From Actinoallomurus spadix (GTDB taxonomy: Bacteria > Actinomycetota > Actinomycetes > Streptosporangiales > Streptosporangiaceae): DNA of 64,000 bases. The notes beneath the pieces were generated by a model. That model did no database searches and was not told the DNA's origin. It worked only from the letters and a program-made list of their open reading frames with translations. The stretch is from positions 1-64,000 of the forward strand of contig NZ_JAMXMX010000023.1 in NCBI RefSeq assembly GCF_024055725.1, written 5' to 3'. A program made the position numbers and the translations under genes. This document shows positions 7,707 to 16,730 of this stretch, piece by piece. Position 1 is the first letter of the stretch. The number at the start of each line of letters is the position of its first letter.

Positions 7707-8211
7707 GAGGCGCTCCTTCCTCCGCCAACTGGCGGCGCAGTGCCGTCATCGCCCGCGACGTGTGGCTCTTCACGGTGCCACGGGAGATGCCGAGCGCCTC
7801 CGCGATCTCCTGCTCGCTGAGATCGCACCAGTAGCGCAGCACCACGACCGCCCGCTGTTTGACGGGCAGAGCGGCGAGGACGTCGTCGAGCGGAGTCCCC
7901 GCCGCGGCGTACGTCTCACGCGCCCCGGTCAGGCGCTCCACGTCGAACGTCCCGCCGACCGGCAGGTCGGGTCGCCTCTTGCGGCGCTTGTGATGGTCGA
8001 TGGCCAGGTTGACGAGCACCTTGCGCGCGTACGCCTCCGGCTGGTGGCCGCCGCGCAGGATCCGCGCCCAGCGCCGGGCGACCCGCTCGTACGTGGTCTG
8101 CAGGAGGTCCTCGGCGAGGTGGCGGTCGTAGACGAGGAACACCGCGGTGCGCAGCAGACGGCCCGCGGAGGCGATGACGAACTCGTCGAACGTGAGATCG
8201 TCTCCACTCAC
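7696..8211 (-). CDS. ECF RNA polymerase sigma factor, SigE (TIGR02983-like) family
   Basis: The 171-residue protein has region 2 (VFLVYDRHLAEDLLQTTYER, then WARILRGG) and region 4 (LPVKQRAVVVLRYWCDLSEQ, then the helix-turn-helix EQEIAEALGISRGTVKSHTS). Length and sequence fit the compact actinobacterial SigE-family ECF group. It would direct polymerase to a small regulon, held off by the membrane protein encoded next. No ECF promoter could be assigned with confidence. Confidence 0.92.
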   Translation of the reverse strand: MSGDDLTFDEFVIASAGRLLRTAVFLVYDRHLAEDLLQTTYERVARRWARILRGGHQPEAYARKVLVNLAIDHHKRRKRRPDLPVGGTFDVERLTGARETYAAAGTPLDDVLAALPVKQRAVVVLRYWCDLSEQEIAEALGISRGTVKSHTSRAMTALRRQLAEEGAPHER

Positions 8212-8257
8212 TCCGCGGGCCTCCTCTCGGCTCAGGATGGACAGTGTCCCGTCCGCC

Positions 8258-8734
8258 TCACTGTCCTCGGCCGCACGAGGGAGGCGCCGGCACCGGCGTC
8301 GCCGTCACGGGCCGGCGCGCCGCCCCGGCTGTCGGCCGGGGCTCCGGCCGGGCATCGGTCGCCGTCGGCCGGGGCTTGGGCCGGGCATCGGTCGCCGTCG
8401 GCCGGGGCTTGGGCCGGGTCGTCGGCGGTTCCGTCGGGCGGGGTACCGGCTGCTCACTGATCGGGCAGGTCGGCCGCGGACGCGGCACCCGGGTCGGAGC
8501 GGGCCGGGGTTCGCCGGGCGCGGACGGCCGTGTGGAGGGCTTCGCCGGCGCGGTGTCGCGGGGTACCGGTCTGGTGGTCGGTGCGACCCGGGAGGAGTTC
8601 GCGGCGTTCTTCACGCCGTGCCCGGAACCCCCGGCGAGGGCGGTGCCACCCGCCCACACACCCGCGAGCACGGCGACGGCCGCGCCGGCGCCCACGAGGG
8701 TCACAGTGGTCCGGCGTCGTCTGCGGTCGGTCAT
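8258..8734 (-). CDS. Secreted proline/arginine/threonine-rich protein, unknown function
   Basis: The 158-residue protein starts with MTDRRRRRTTVTLVGAGAAV, a Tat-less positively charged signal or anchor sequence. The rest is low-complexity Pro-Arg-Thr, with two full and one partial 11-residue repeats (RPKPRPTATDA). Two late Cys residues are present. It lies 46 bp upstream of the sigma gene on the same strand and may be its co-transcribed partner or target. I do not recognise a family. Confidence 0.6.
   Translation of the reverse strand: MTDRRRRRTTVTLVGAGAAVAVLAGVWAGGTALAGGSGHGVKNAANSSRVAPTTRPVPRDTAPAKPSTRPSAPGEPRPAPTRVPRPRPTCPISEQPVPRPTEPPTTRPKPRPTATDARPKPRPTATDARPEPRPTAGAARRPVTATPVPAPPSCGRGQ
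8333..8419 (-). repeat. 33-bp tandem coding repeat
   Basis: Copies at 8333-8365 and 8366-8398 differ by two adjacent bases. A partial third copy runs 8399-8419. The unit encodes 11 residues in the secreted protein and keeps frame, so the tail can change length by slippage without loss of the gene. Confidence 0.85.
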
Positions 8735-8837
8735 TGAAGATCCCTTCGTTTCCGTACACCCCCATGAACCCCGCTACCGGGCCGATCGGTTGTCACGGTC
8801 TTTGACGGAACCCGCGCGACCGGCCAGGCTTGTCCCG

Positions 8838-9572
8838 ATGGAGCCCTCCGACTTCCTCACCCGGCTGCGCGCCGAGAGCGCGCACATCGCCGCGTTCGCC
8901 GCCGACCGCGACCTCGCGGCGCCCGCTCCGGCCTGCCCCGGCATGACCGTCGGCGAGGTCGTCCGGCACCTCGGCGGCGTGCACCGCGCGGTGATCGACT
9001 GGGTGCGCGCGCAACGCCGGCCCGACGACTGGGACCGGCGGCCGCCCGACGGCGACGTGATCCGCTGGTTCCGCACCGGCGCCGCCGAGCTGCACGACGA
9101 GCTGAGCCGGCGGCCCGCCGACGAACCCTGCGACACCTGGTCCCCCGACGACCGGACGATCGGGTTCTGGTGGCGGCGGATGGCCCACGAGACGACCGTG
9201 CACCGCGTCGACGTCGAGGCGGCGTACGGCCCGATCGGCCCGATCGGCGCGGAGTTCGCCGCCGACGGCGCCGATGAGGTCCTGACGCTGTATCTCGTCC
9301 GGCGGTTCGGCCGAGGTGACCGGGGCCGGCCCGCGTCCGTCCGTACCGTCGGGGTCGCCGCCGGATCCCGGGTGTGGCGGGTGACGTTCGGCCCTGCCCA
9401 GGCCGAGGTGACCCCCGAGCTCCCGGACGACGCGGACGCCATGGTGATCGGCGATCCGGTCGCCGTCTATCTGTGGCTGTGGGGGCGCCGGGGCGACGAC
9501 GCCGTCCGCGTGCGCGGCGACCGCGCGGCGGCGGCGGACCTGCGCGCCGCCCTGGCCGCCGCCACCGGCTGA
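8838..9572 (+). CDS. Maleylpyruvate isomerase-family (DinB-like) mycothiol-dependent enzyme
   Basis: The 244-residue protein has the DinB/MDMPI four-helix layout. Candidate metal ligands are the His residues of VVRHLGGVHRAV and of MAHETTVHRVDVEAAYGPIG, the latter being the family hallmark HExxxHxxD. A C-terminal SCP2-like domain follows (about residue 160 on). Members use mycothiol as a thiol cofactor in conjugation or isomerisation; the substrate here is unknown. ATG 8838 begins the conserved N-terminal helix. Confidence 0.85.
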   Translation: MEPSDFLTRLRAESAHIAAFAADRDLAAPAPACPGMTVGEVVRHLGGVHRAVIDWVRAQRRPDDWDRRPPDGDVIRWFRTGAAELHDELSRRPADEPCDTWSPDDRTIGFWWRRMAHETTVHRVDVEAAYGPIGPIGAEFAADGADEVLTLYLVRRFGRGDRGRPASVRTVGVAAGSRVWRVTFGPAQAEVTPELPDDADAMVIGDPVAVYLWLWGRRGDDAVRVRGDRAAAADLRAALAAATG

Positions 9573-9733
9573 GGCCGCTCCGCGCCACCTGCCGTGGGCC
9601 GGCTCAGCGTTCGACCCCGCCCTGGACGCCGCACCGCCCTGCCCGCCGCGCCGGGCGACGGATCGCCGCCACCGGGAGCCGTACCCCCTGCCGCAGGCCG
9701 TTAGGGTGCCGCCGCGCCGGGAATGTCATCGAC

Positions 9734-10924
9734 ATGGGGGACGGGCCGGTTCACGGCCTCGACGACGGGGTGACCGTGGGCGTGGAGGAGGAGTTCCTCC
9801 TCGTCGACGCGGAGACGCGGCGGACCGTGCCGCGGGCGGCGGCCGTGCTCGCCCGGGTCCCGGAGTCACGGATCGACCTCGGTCCCGGCGGCGGGCTTTA
9901 CGAGGAACTGCTCACCGCGCAGGTCGAGGCCGCGAGCGGGATCTGCACCACCCTGGAGGTCCTGCGCGCCCACCTGTGCGACGGACGGCGCCGGCTCGCG
10001 GCCGCCGCGCGTGCCGAGGACGCGCGTCTGGTCTCCTCGGGGACCGCGGTGCTGCCCGGGCGCGTCCCGGTGACCCCGGGGGGACGGTTCGCGGAGATCG
10101 CCGGCCGGTACGCGGGCGTGGTGGCCGACTACCAGGCGTGCGGCTGTCACGTGCACACCGGTGTGGCCGACCGGGAGACGGCGGTGGCGGTGGTGAACCA
10201 CCTGCGGCCCTGGCTCCCGACGCTGGTGGCGGTGGCGGCGAACTCGCCGTTCGATCATGGCCGGGACTCGGGGTACGCGAGCTGGCGGATGCTGGAGCAG
10301 GCGCGTTTCCCCGGGTCCGGGGTGCCGCCGTCGTTCCCGTCCGCGTCGGCCTACGATCGCCAGGTCGCCCGGCTGGTCGAGGCCGGCGCGCTCATCGACG
10401 AGCGCATGTCCTTCTGGCTCGCCCGGCCGTCGCCGCGGCTGCCGACCGTCGAGGTCCGGGCCGGGGACGCCGCCGCCACCGTGGACGAGGCGGTACTGCA
10501 CGCGGCCCTGGTGCGCGCCCTGGTCCGCACGGCGCTGACCGACCTCACGCGGGGCCGGGAGGCGCCTCTCATCGGTGACCAGATCTGCGCGGCCGCGACG
10601 TGGGCGGCGGCCCGGTACGGCCTGGACGGCCCCGGGGTGCATCCGGTCGAGGAGCGTGCCGTGCCGGCGACACGGTTGCTGCGGGAGATGCTCGACCGGA
10701 TCCAGCCGGCGCTCGAGGCGTCGGGGGACCTGGCCCGCGTACGCGCCGTCCTGGACCGGCTGGCGCGTCACGGCTCCGGCGCCGTACGCCAGCGTGCCGC
10801 CGCCGCGGACGGCCTGGAGGCCGTGGTGGACCTGCTCGCCGAGCAGACGACCGGTTCCGCCGGGGGCTCTGACCGCCGGTCCGGCCGTCATCAGGAAGAC
10901 GAAGACGTGACGGAGTCGTCATGA
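9734..10924 (+). CDS. Glutamate-cysteine ligase-like carboxylate-amine ligase (YbdK/GCS2 family)
   Basis: The 396-residue protein has the family start TVGVEEEFLLVDAETRR (metal-binding Glu residues), ACGCHVHTGVADRE, NSPFDHGRDSGYASWRM and PTVEVRAGDAA. GCS2-family enzymes join glutamate, or another acid, to an amine such as cysteine with ATP. The exact amine acceptor cannot be read off; EgtA-type gamma-glutamylcysteine formation is one option. The stop overlaps the iron redox gene as ATGA, implying joint function. The C-terminal 20 residues are polar and probably disordered. Confidence 0.85.
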   Translation: MGDGPVHGLDDGVTVGVEEEFLLVDAETRRTVPRAAAVLARVPESRIDLGPGGGLYEELLTAQVEAASGICTTLEVLRAHLCDGRRRLAAAARAEDARLVSSGTAVLPGRVPVTPGGRFAEIAGRYAGVVADYQACGCHVHTGVADRETAVAVVNHLRPWLPTLVAVAANSPFDHGRDSGYASWRMLEQARFPGSGVPPSFPSASAYDRQVARLVEAGALIDERMSFWLARPSPRLPTVEVRAGDAAATVDEAVLHAALVRALVRTALTDLTRGREAPLIGDQICAAATWAAARYGLDGPGVHPVEERAVPATRLLREMLDRIQPALEASGDLARVRAVLDRLARHGSGAVRQRAAAADGLEAVVDLLAEQTTGSAGGSDRRSGRHQEDEDVTESS

Positions 10925-11907
10925 CCATGGACCCCACGCTGCCCGAGCCTCGCGGCCCCCTGTCGGAGGCCGTGATCACGGCGCTCGCCGGTGGCTCGCC
11001 GCCTGAGGTGGCGCCACGGACTGTCCGGGACGCCGAGCCGCTCGGCGAGGACCTGCAGCTGGCCCTGTACGTCTGCTATGAGCTGCACTACCGCGGGTTC
11101 GATCAGGTGGAGTCACGGTGGGAGTGGGATCCGGAACTACTGCGGCTGCGGGGACGGCTGGAGGACCGTTTCCTGGCGACGCTGCGCGCGGAGTCACCCG
11201 GTGGCACCGACGTGGAGATCGCCTTGGAACCGCTGCTCGTGGAGGATCCCGGCGCGTACGGCGTCTCGCACCACCTGCTCGACGCGGGACGGTGGTGGGA
11301 GATGCGGGAGTACCTGGCGCATCGCTCGATCTACCACTTGAAGGAGGCCGATCCGCACGCGTGGGTGATCCCGCGCCTGCGGGGGGAGAGCAAGGCGGCG
11401 CTGGTCGCCGTCGAGTTCGACGAGTTCGGCGGCGGGCGGGGCGAGCGGATGCACGCGAAGCTCTTCGCGGACCTGCTGGACGGCGCGGGGCTGGACTCCC
11501 GGTACGGCCATTACCTGGATCACGCGCCCGCCCGGACGCTGGCCACCGTGAACCTCATGTCGCTGTTCGGCCTGCACCGGGCGCTGCGCGGTGCCCTCGT
11601 CGGGCACTTCGCCGCCGCGGAGATCACCACCCCGCCCGGCGCGAACCGGCTGGCGCAGGCCCTGACCCGCCTGGGGGCGGGGCCGGAGTGCACGCGGTTC
11701 TTCACCGAGCACATCGAGGCCGACGCCGTGCACGAGCAGGTGATGCGCCGGGACGTGATCGGCGATCTGCTGTCCCGGGAACCGGAGCTGGCGTCCGACG
11801 TCGTCCTCGGGATCCAGGCCACCGCGCTGCTGGAGGACCGGCTCGGTGATCACCTGCTGGCCTGCTGGCGATCAGGCCGTACCTCCCTGCGGCGCCCGCT
11901 TCCTTAG
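10921..11907 (+). CDS. Iron-containing redox enzyme (heme-oxygenase-like diiron fold)
   Basis: The 328-residue protein carries spaced acidic/His motifs typical of the heme-oxygenase-like diiron oxidase (HDO) group: REYLAHRSIYHLKEADPHAW, VEFDEFGGGRGERMHAKLFA and FFTEHIEADAVHEQV. These would bind a non-heme iron pair. HDO enzymes oxidise small molecules with O2; the substrate here is unknown. It is coupled to the ligase and converges with the CDGSH gene, sharing TTAG at the stops. Confidence 0.82.
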   Translation: MTMDPTLPEPRGPLSEAVITALAGGSPPEVAPRTVRDAEPLGEDLQLALYVCYELHYRGFDQVESRWEWDPELLRLRGRLEDRFLATLRAESPGGTDVEIALEPLLVEDPGAYGVSHHLLDAGRWWEMREYLAHRSIYHLKEADPHAWVIPRLRGESKAALVAVEFDEFGGGRGERMHAKLFADLLDGAGLDSRYGHYLDHAPARTLATVNLMSLFGLHRALRGALVGHFAAAEITTPPGANRLAQALTRLGAGPECTRFFTEHIEADAVHEQVMRRDVIGDLLSREPELASDVVLGIQATALLEDRLGDHLLACWRSGRTSLRRPLP

Positions 11908-12119
11908 TGCGTGGTGCGTCTCCGGCGGTGGCTGGTGTCGCACAGCGGGTACCGGCGGCTGCGCCGGCACGCGCACACGGCGACCATGAAGCGGTCGCGG
12001 TACACCGTCGTCCCGTCGTCGGTGACCAGCTCCACCGGTCCCTCCACGAGCACCGGGCCGCCCGGCACGACGACCACACGTCGCGGTTCCGGCCCGGACC
12101 GCTCAGCTCTGGTCGGCAC
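11904..12119 (-). CDS. CDGSH-type iron-sulfur protein
   Basis: The 71-residue protein ends with CACRRSRRYPLCDTSH, matching C-X-C-X2-S/T-X3-P-X-C-D-G-X-X-H except for Thr in place of Gly. The three Cys and one His would hold a 2Fe-2S cluster. It overlaps the HemK2 gene by 17 bp on the same strand. CDGSH proteins act in electron transfer or iron handling, and a redox link to the neighbouring iron enzyme is plausible. Confidence 0.85.
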   Translation of the reverse strand: MPTRAERSGPEPRRVVVVPGGPVLVEGPVELVTDDGTTVYRDRFMVAVCACRRSRRYPLCDTSHRRRRTTH

Positions 12120-12747
12120 GGATCACCACCAGCTCCTCATGTCGCTGACCCGGGCGGATCAGCCCCTCTTTCTCCAGGAACGCCGCCCGCGACCGCAGTA
12201 CCGGCCCGAACGGCTGCCTCCGCCGCGCGACGACCGACGCCTTGAGCCCGGCGCCGCGCAGTGCGTTCAGCGTCGTCTCGACCCCGCACAGCACCGACTG
12301 GACCATCAGCAGCGTCCCGCCGACGGCCAGCGTTCCCGGCGCGCGGGCGCAGATCCGGTCGATCACCGCCCGGCCCTGCCGGCCGGCGTCCCAGGCCCGG
12401 CCGCGTACGCCTCGCGGCCCGTCCGCGCTCGGCACGTACGGCGGGTTGGCCACGATGACGTCGAACAGCTCATCCGCGATCGGCTCGAACAGATCACCGC
12501 GGAGCACGCGCACCGGTACGCGTCGCAGCCGGGCGTTCATCCATGCGGTCAGGACCGCACGGCCCTCGACGTCCACCGCCGTCACCGCTTCGGCACCGGC
12601 GTAGGCGGCGATGATCGCCAACGCGCCGGTGCCGGTGCACAGGTCGAGCACCCGGGAGCCTTGGATCCCGCCGCAGCACAGCTCCCTGGCCAGCAGGAAC
12701 GTATCGCTTTGCGGCCGATATACCCCGAGGGGCCGGAACATCCACAT
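12103..12747 (-). CDS. HemK2/MTQ2-family protein (glutamine) methyltransferase
   Basis: The 214-residue class I methyltransferase has the SAM motif VLDLCTGTGALAIIAAYAGA, the acidic loop AVDVEGRAV and the catalytic N-P-P-Y of FDVIVANPPYVPS. That tetrapeptide is diagnostic of enzymes methylating Gln/Asn amides or related N atoms. The group is related to release-factor methyltransferases, but its actinobacterial target is not established. It is translated with the CDGSH gene. Confidence 0.85.
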   Translation of the reverse strand: MWMFRPLGVYRPQSDTFLLARELCCGGIQGSRVLDLCTGTGALAIIAAYAGAEAVTAVDVEGRAVLTAWMNARLRRVPVRVLRGDLFEPIADELFDVIVANPPYVPSADGPRGVRGRAWDAGRQGRAVIDRICARAPGTLAVGGTLLMVQSVLCGVETTLNALRGAGLKASVVARRRQPFGPVLRSRAAFLEKEGLIRPGQRHEELVVIRADQS

Positions 12748-13102
12748 CGTCGTCGCCTATCAGGTTGGTCGATGTATCGTGCGGCCTCCGGCGTCATCGC
12801 CGGGCCGGTGGACCGTCCGCAACCATCGGTGTCCCATTTGGGGGCCTTATGCAGCTTTGTTCCCTGGACGAAGCTCCCCCTCACCTGCGCCGCCCCGCGA
12901 ATCACCAGCCGACGCCTAAGACCGGTCTGCTCACCGCCACCGTGATCCGGCCGATCGTCGTGGACGACAGGCCCCACCCCGACACCGGGCAGCCGCGCAG
13001 GACCACCGACTTCCAGCTTCAGGCACCCGCGGCCACAGCCGACGCGTGGCGCCACACCGTCGGCGGCGATGGAGCCGACGGTGGCATGTCTGAAGGCGCC
13101 TC
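12748..13102. other. Intergenic region without convincing gene
   Basis: Frames here lack family motifs and ribosome sites. The right end holds the rdgB terminator hairpin. The left end is the likely promoter of the HemK2/CDGSH unit. I see no RNA gene. Confidence 0.6.
13051..13087 (-). terminator. Hairpin terminator of the murI-rph-rdgB operon
   Basis: CCGTCGGC (13057-13064) pairs perfectly with GCCGACGG (13074-13081) around a 9-base loop. The stem extends outward through AC/GT and then, after a 2-base bulge, further GCCA/TGGC pairs. It starts 16 bp past the rdgB stop. Confidence 0.7.
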
Positions 13103-13690
13103 TCAGTCCGTCCGGGCGTGGATGCGGGCCGCGAGGGCGGTGAAGGCCTTGCCGCGGTGGCTGATGGCGTCCTTCTCCTCGGGGCTCAGCTCGGACGTCG
13201 TACGGGTGTCGCCCTCGGGGACGAAGATCGGGTCGTAGCCGAAGCCGTTCGAGCCGCGCGGCGCGTCGATGACGACGCCGTCCATGGCGCCCTCGACGAC
13301 GTCCTCCTCCCCGGACGGCCAGGCGATGGCGGCCGCGCACACGAAGCGGGCGCCCCGGTGCTCGGGAGCGACGTCGGCGAGCTGGCCCAAGAGCAGGTCG
13401 AGGTTGGCCTGGTCGTCGCCGTGCCGGCCGGCCCAGCGGGCGGAGAAGATGCCGGGCATGCCGTTCATGGCGTCGACGCACAGGCCGGAGTCGTCGGCGA
13501 CGGCGGGCAGACCCGTGTGCGCCGCGATCGCGCGGGCCTTGAGCAGGGCGTTGCCGGCGAACGTCAGCTCGGTCTCGGGGACCTCCGGCGCGTCCGGGAA
13601 CTCTTCCAGGCCGACGACGTCGACGCCGTCGAGGATCCGGCGCAGCTCGGCGATCTTGCCCTGGTTACGTGTGGCGAGCACGACCTTCAT
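13103..13690 (-). CDS. rdgB: XTP/dITP diphosphatase (non-canonical purine NTP pyrophosphatase)
   Basis: The 195-residue Ham1/RdgB protein starts [20 protein letters not shown] (the T-x-N-x-G-K substrate motif) and has [14 protein letters not shown] and [15 protein letters not shown]. It hydrolyses dITP/XTP to monophosphates and keeps deaminated purines out of DNA. The start overlaps the rph stop by 4 bp. The rph-rdgB order is conserved across actinobacteria. Confidence 0.96.
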   Translation of the reverse strand: MKVVLATRNQGKIAELRRILDGVDVVGLEEFPDAPEVPETELTFAGNALLKARAIAAHTGLPAVADDSGLCVDAMNGMPGIFSARWAGRHGDDQANLDLLLGQLADVAPEHRGARFVCAAAIAWPSGEEDVVEGAMDGVVIDAPRGSNGFGYDPIFVPEGDTRTTSELSPEEKDAISHRGKAFTALAARIHARTD

Positions 13691-14406
13691 GACTCGAGTG
13701 CCTCCTGCTGGATGCGGGTGAGCTCGGCGCAGCCCCCGGCCGCGAGGTCGACGAGGGCGTCAAGCTCGGCGCGGTCGAACGGCTGGCCCTCCGCGGTGCC
13801 CTGCACCTCGACGAAGCGGCCGTCGCCGGTGCAGACGACGTTCATGTCGGTCTCCGCGGCGACGTCCTCCTCGTAGCACAGGTCGAGGCGGGGCTCGCCG
13901 TCGATGACGCCCACGCTGACCGCCGCGACGGAGCCGACCAGCGGACTGGACCTGACCAGCTTGCGGTCACGCATCCAGGCGACCGCGTCGGCGAGGGCGA
14001 CGTACGCGCCGGTGATCGCGGCGGTACGGGTGCCGCCGTCGGCCTCCAGCACGTCGCAGTCGAGGATGACGGTGTTCTCCCCCAGCGCCTTGTAGTCGAC
14101 GCAGGCCCGCAGCGACCGGCCGACGAGACGCGAGATCTCGTGCGTGCGCCCGCCGATCTTGCCTCTGACCGACTCGCGGTCGTTGCGGGTGTTGGTCGCG
14201 CGCGGCAGCATGGCGTACTCCGCCGTCACCCAGCCGAGCCCCGAGTCGCGACGCCAGCGCGGCACGCCGGTCTGGACGGACGCGGCGCACAGCACGCGCG
14301 TGCGGCCGAACTCCACCAGCACGGAACCTTCGGCGTGGGAGAGCCAGCCGCGCTGGATGCGGACGGGACGAAGCTGGTCGGCTGACCGACCGTCGGGGCG
14401 AGCCAT
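13687..14406 (-). CDS. rph: Ribonuclease PH
   Basis: The 239-residue phosphorolytic 3'-5' exoribonuclease has the expected length and motifs: [39 protein letters not shown], and [19 protein letters not shown]. It trims tRNA 3' ends using phosphate. ATG 14406 gives the canonical [16 protein letters not shown]-terminus; frames open further upstream have no homology. The short spacer to the MBL gene suggests one operon from murI. Confidence 0.97.
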   Translation of the reverse strand: MARPDGRSADQLRPVRIQRGWLSHAEGSVLVEFGRTRVLCAASVQTGVPRWRRDSGLGWVTAEYAMLPRATNTRNDRESVRGKIGGRTHEISRLVGRSLRACVDYKALGENTVILDCDVLEADGGTRTAAITGAYVALADAVAWMRDRKLVRSSPLVGSVAAVSVGVIDGEPRLDLCYEEDVAAETDMNVVCTGDGRFVEVQGTAEGQPFDRAELDALVDLAAGGCAELTRIQQEALES

Positions 14407-14443
14407 GAGCCCCACCATATCCAGCCGGCCGGACGGGGCACGC

Positions 14444-15193
14444 TCAGAGCTCGTACACCGCGCCCGGACAGGCCAGTTCGATCGGGCCTCCGTACCCGCT
14501 GGACTTGGCCTCGGCGAGAATGCTCGCCGAGTCGTTCCAGGGGACGAGGTGGGTGAGCACCAGCCGCCCGGCTCCCGCGCGGGTCGCGTGCTCCCCCGCC
14601 TGCCGCGCCGTGAGGTGCAGGTCGGGCGGCAGGTCCGGCCGGTCGAGGAAGGACGCCTCCGCCAGCAGGAGGTCGGCTCCCCGGGCCAGCCGGACGAGTT
14701 CCTCGCACTCGCCCGTGTCACCGGAGTAGGCGATCGCCGTGCCGCCGTGCTCGACGCGGAAGCCGAACGCCTCGACAGGGTGGCTCATCGGCGCCGCCGT
14801 GATGGTGAACGGCCCGAGCCGGAACGTCCCGGTGCGCAGCGTCTGGAAGTCGAACGCCTGCCGCATGCCCGGATCGAGGTCCAGGTCGTACGCGCGCGCC
14901 ATCCGGTCGGCGACCCCCTCGGGCCCGTACACCGGGATCCGCGGTTTCGGCCCGTCCGGCGCGTAGGTCCGGGCGACCCAGTACCCGCACAGGTCGAGGC
15001 AGTGGTCCGCGTGCAGATGCGACAGCAGGACGGCCTCGATGTCGTACAGCCCGATGTGGCGCTGGAGTGGACCGAGGGCCCCGCTGCCGAGGTCGAGGAG
15101 GATCGCGAAGCCGTCGGCTTCGACGAGATAGCAGGACGCCGGACTGTCCGGGCCGGGGAAGCTCCCCGAACAGCCGATCACCGTGAGCCGCAC
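14444..15193 (-). CDS. MBL-fold metallo-hydrolase (RNase Z-like)
   Basis: The 249-residue beta-lactamase-fold hydrolase has the zinc motif [10 protein letters not shown], a later His in MSHPVEAFG, the bridging Asp in [11 protein letters not shown] and a final His in LTHLVPWND. Sequence and position suggest the actinobacterial MBL protein found between murI and rph; its substrate (RNA, cyclic nucleotide or metabolite) is unknown. GTG 15193 is preceded by AGGAGG at proper spacing. Confidence 0.88.
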   Translation of the reverse strand: MRLTVIGCSGSFPGPDSPASCYLVEADGFAILLDLGSGALGPLQRHIGLYDIEAVLLSHLHADHCLDLCGYWVARTYAPDGPKPRIPVYGPEGVADRMARAYDLDLDPGMRQAFDFQTLRTGTFRLGPFTITAAPMSHPVEAFGFRVEHGGTAIAYSGDTGECEELVRLARGADLLLAEASFLDRPDLPPDLHLTARQAGEHATRAGAGRLVLTHLVPWNDSASILAEAKSSGYGGPIELACPGAVYEL

Positions 15194-15204
15194 GGGCCGA
15201 CCTC

Positions 15205-16023
15205 CTAACGAGCCGTGAACGGAATGCCGACGAGCGCGGGTTCGACGAGCCCGATCTCCGGGCCGAGGAAACGGCGGCCGAGAACGCCGAACGGCGTGGG
15301 GTCTCCGGTCGCCTGGAACCGGTGGCGGGGCTTCGGGGAGCCCTCCGCGCGGGCCAGGCGGCTGTCGTGCAACACCCGGTAGACGTCCTTGGCTGTCTCG
15401 TCGGCGCTTGACACCAGGGTTACCCCGTCACCGGCGACGTATGAGATGACGCCGGTCAGCAACGGGTAATGCGTGCAGCCGAGAATGAGGGTGTCGCACC
15501 CCGCGTCGAGGACCGGCTCGAGGTAGCCGTGCGTGACGTCGAGGAGTTCGTCGCTCATCGTGATGCCTCGCTCCACGAACTCTACGAAACGCGGACACGC
15601 GACACTTGTCAGTGTCACATGAGGCGCAGCGGCGAACGCATCCTCATACGACCGGCTCGTCACGGTCGCAGGAGTGGCCACCAGTCCCACCCGGCCCGTA
15701 CGGCTGGCGCTGACCGCGGCGCGCACGGCCGGCAGGATCACCTCGACGACCGGGACGTCGTAGCGCTCCCGTGCGTCGCGCAGCACGGCGGAGCTGGCGC
15801 TGTTGCAGGCGATCACGAGCATCTTCACGCCCTCGGCCACGAGGTGGTCGAGCACCTCGAGCGCGTACGCGCGGAGTTCGGCGATCGGCTTCGGGCCGTA
15901 GGGGAACCGCGCGGTGTCGGCGACGTACAACACGGATTCGTTCGGCAACTGGTCGAGGATGGCGCGGGCGACGGTCAGCCCGCCGACTCCGCTGTCGAAG
16001 ATCCCGATTGGCGCGTCAGACAT
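15205..16023 (-). CDS. murI: Glutamate racemase
   Basis: The 272-residue enzyme interconverts L- and D-glutamate for peptidoglycan. It has [30 protein letters not shown], the first catalytic Cys in VIACNSASS and the second in [11 protein letters not shown]. It heads the murI-MBL-rph-rdgB operon; 11 bp separate it from the MBL gene. A GTG nine bases upstream (16032) is an alternative start. Confidence 0.96.
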   Translation of the reverse strand: MSDAPIGIFDSGVGGLTVARAILDQLPNESVLYVADTARFPYGPKPIAELRAYALEVLDHLVAEGVKMLVIACNSASSAVLRDARERYDVPVVEVILPAVRAAVSASRTGRVGLVATPATVTSRSYEDAFAAAPHVTLTSVACPRFVEFVERGITMSDELLDVTHGYLEPVLDAGCDTLILGCTHYPLLTGVISYVAGDGVTLVSSADETAKDVYRVLHDSRLARAEGSPKPRHRFQATGDPTPFGVLGRRFLGPEIGLVEPALVGIPFTAR

Positions 16024-16111
16024 GATCCCCACAGGCTAAAAGACCATGGCCTGCTCAGCGGGCCGATGCGCCGCACATCACACTGTGATTTCCGGCCCTT
16101 TACGACGCCTG

Positions 16112-16126
16112 CTTCCGGTCCGGAAG
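16112..16126. promoter_or_regulatory. Perfect 7-1-7 dyad upstream of murI
   Basis: CTTCCGG-T-CCGGAAG is fully symmetric. It lies 89 bp before murI and 18 bp past the DUF1697 stop. It could be an operator or a small hairpin; nothing decides which. Confidence 0.35.
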
Positions 16127-16144
16127 ATGACCGGTCCCGGCGGG

Positions 16145-16693
16145 TCACGCCTCCGGGGCGGTCAGCTCCACGAGTTCGAGCACCGTGTTCCAGTTGCGGC
16201 TGGTGGCGACCGGATCCCCGGCCCGGCGCCGCCGGGACAGGGCCTCCGCCAGCTTGGAGCGGCCCAGGCCGCCCGGGGCGTACAGGTATAGGGCTCGGTC
16301 GCCGAGGCGGAACTCCTCGGGGAGGTGGGCCGCCTGGTCGACGTGCGCGTAGCGATCCGCGTCGACGGGCGCGGAGAAGTAGGTGACGTGGAGTTGCCTG
16401 GGTTCGAGCTCGGCGGCCGGGAAGGGGCAGGCGTCGGCGACCCCCTTCAGATAGGCGTGGTCGCGCACGATCACGTCCACGGCGAAGCCGAACCGCTGTT
16501 CCAGCGCCCCGCTGATCTCCGCCGCGAGGGACTCCTCATCGCCGCGGCCGGCCCGGAACACCGCCTGGCCGCTCTGCAGATAAGTGCGTACGCCCTCGTG
16601 GCCGAGGCCCGTCAGGAGCCGGCGCAGCTCGGCCATCGGGACCTTCCTGCCGCCCACGTTGACTCCGCGCAGCAGCGCCGCATAGGTCGTCAT
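16145..16693 (-). CDS. DUF1697 family protein
   Basis: The 182-residue protein matches DUF1697: it starts MTTYAALLRGVNVGGRKVPM, then LRRLLTGLGHEGVRTYLQSG, and ends with RNWNTVLELVEL. The family is widespread and unsolved biochemically. It stands alone between murI and the thioesterase gene, with only 37 bp to the latter, so it may be read with it. Confidence 0.9.
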   Translation of the reverse strand: MTTYAALLRGVNVGGRKVPMAELRRLLTGLGHEGVRTYLQSGQAVFRAGRGDEESLAAEISGALEQRFGFAVDVIVRDHAYLKGVADACPFPAAELEPRQLHVTYFSAPVDADRYAHVDQAAHLPEEFRLGDRALYLYAPGGLGRSKLAEALSRRRRAGDPVATSRNWNTVLELVELTAPEA

Positions 16694-16730
16694 CCGGACA
16701 CCCTACGCGGCCGTCCGCGACCCGTACCGT

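Noticed and set aside
8333-8419. Possible CRISPR or regulatory iterons
   Set aside because: Repeats are 33 bp, gapless and encode an 11-residue protein repeat.
12765-13238. Plus-strand frame across the HemK2-rdgB spacer
   Set aside because: It runs into rdgB on the opposite strand, has no ribosome site or domain, and crosses the terminator hairpin.
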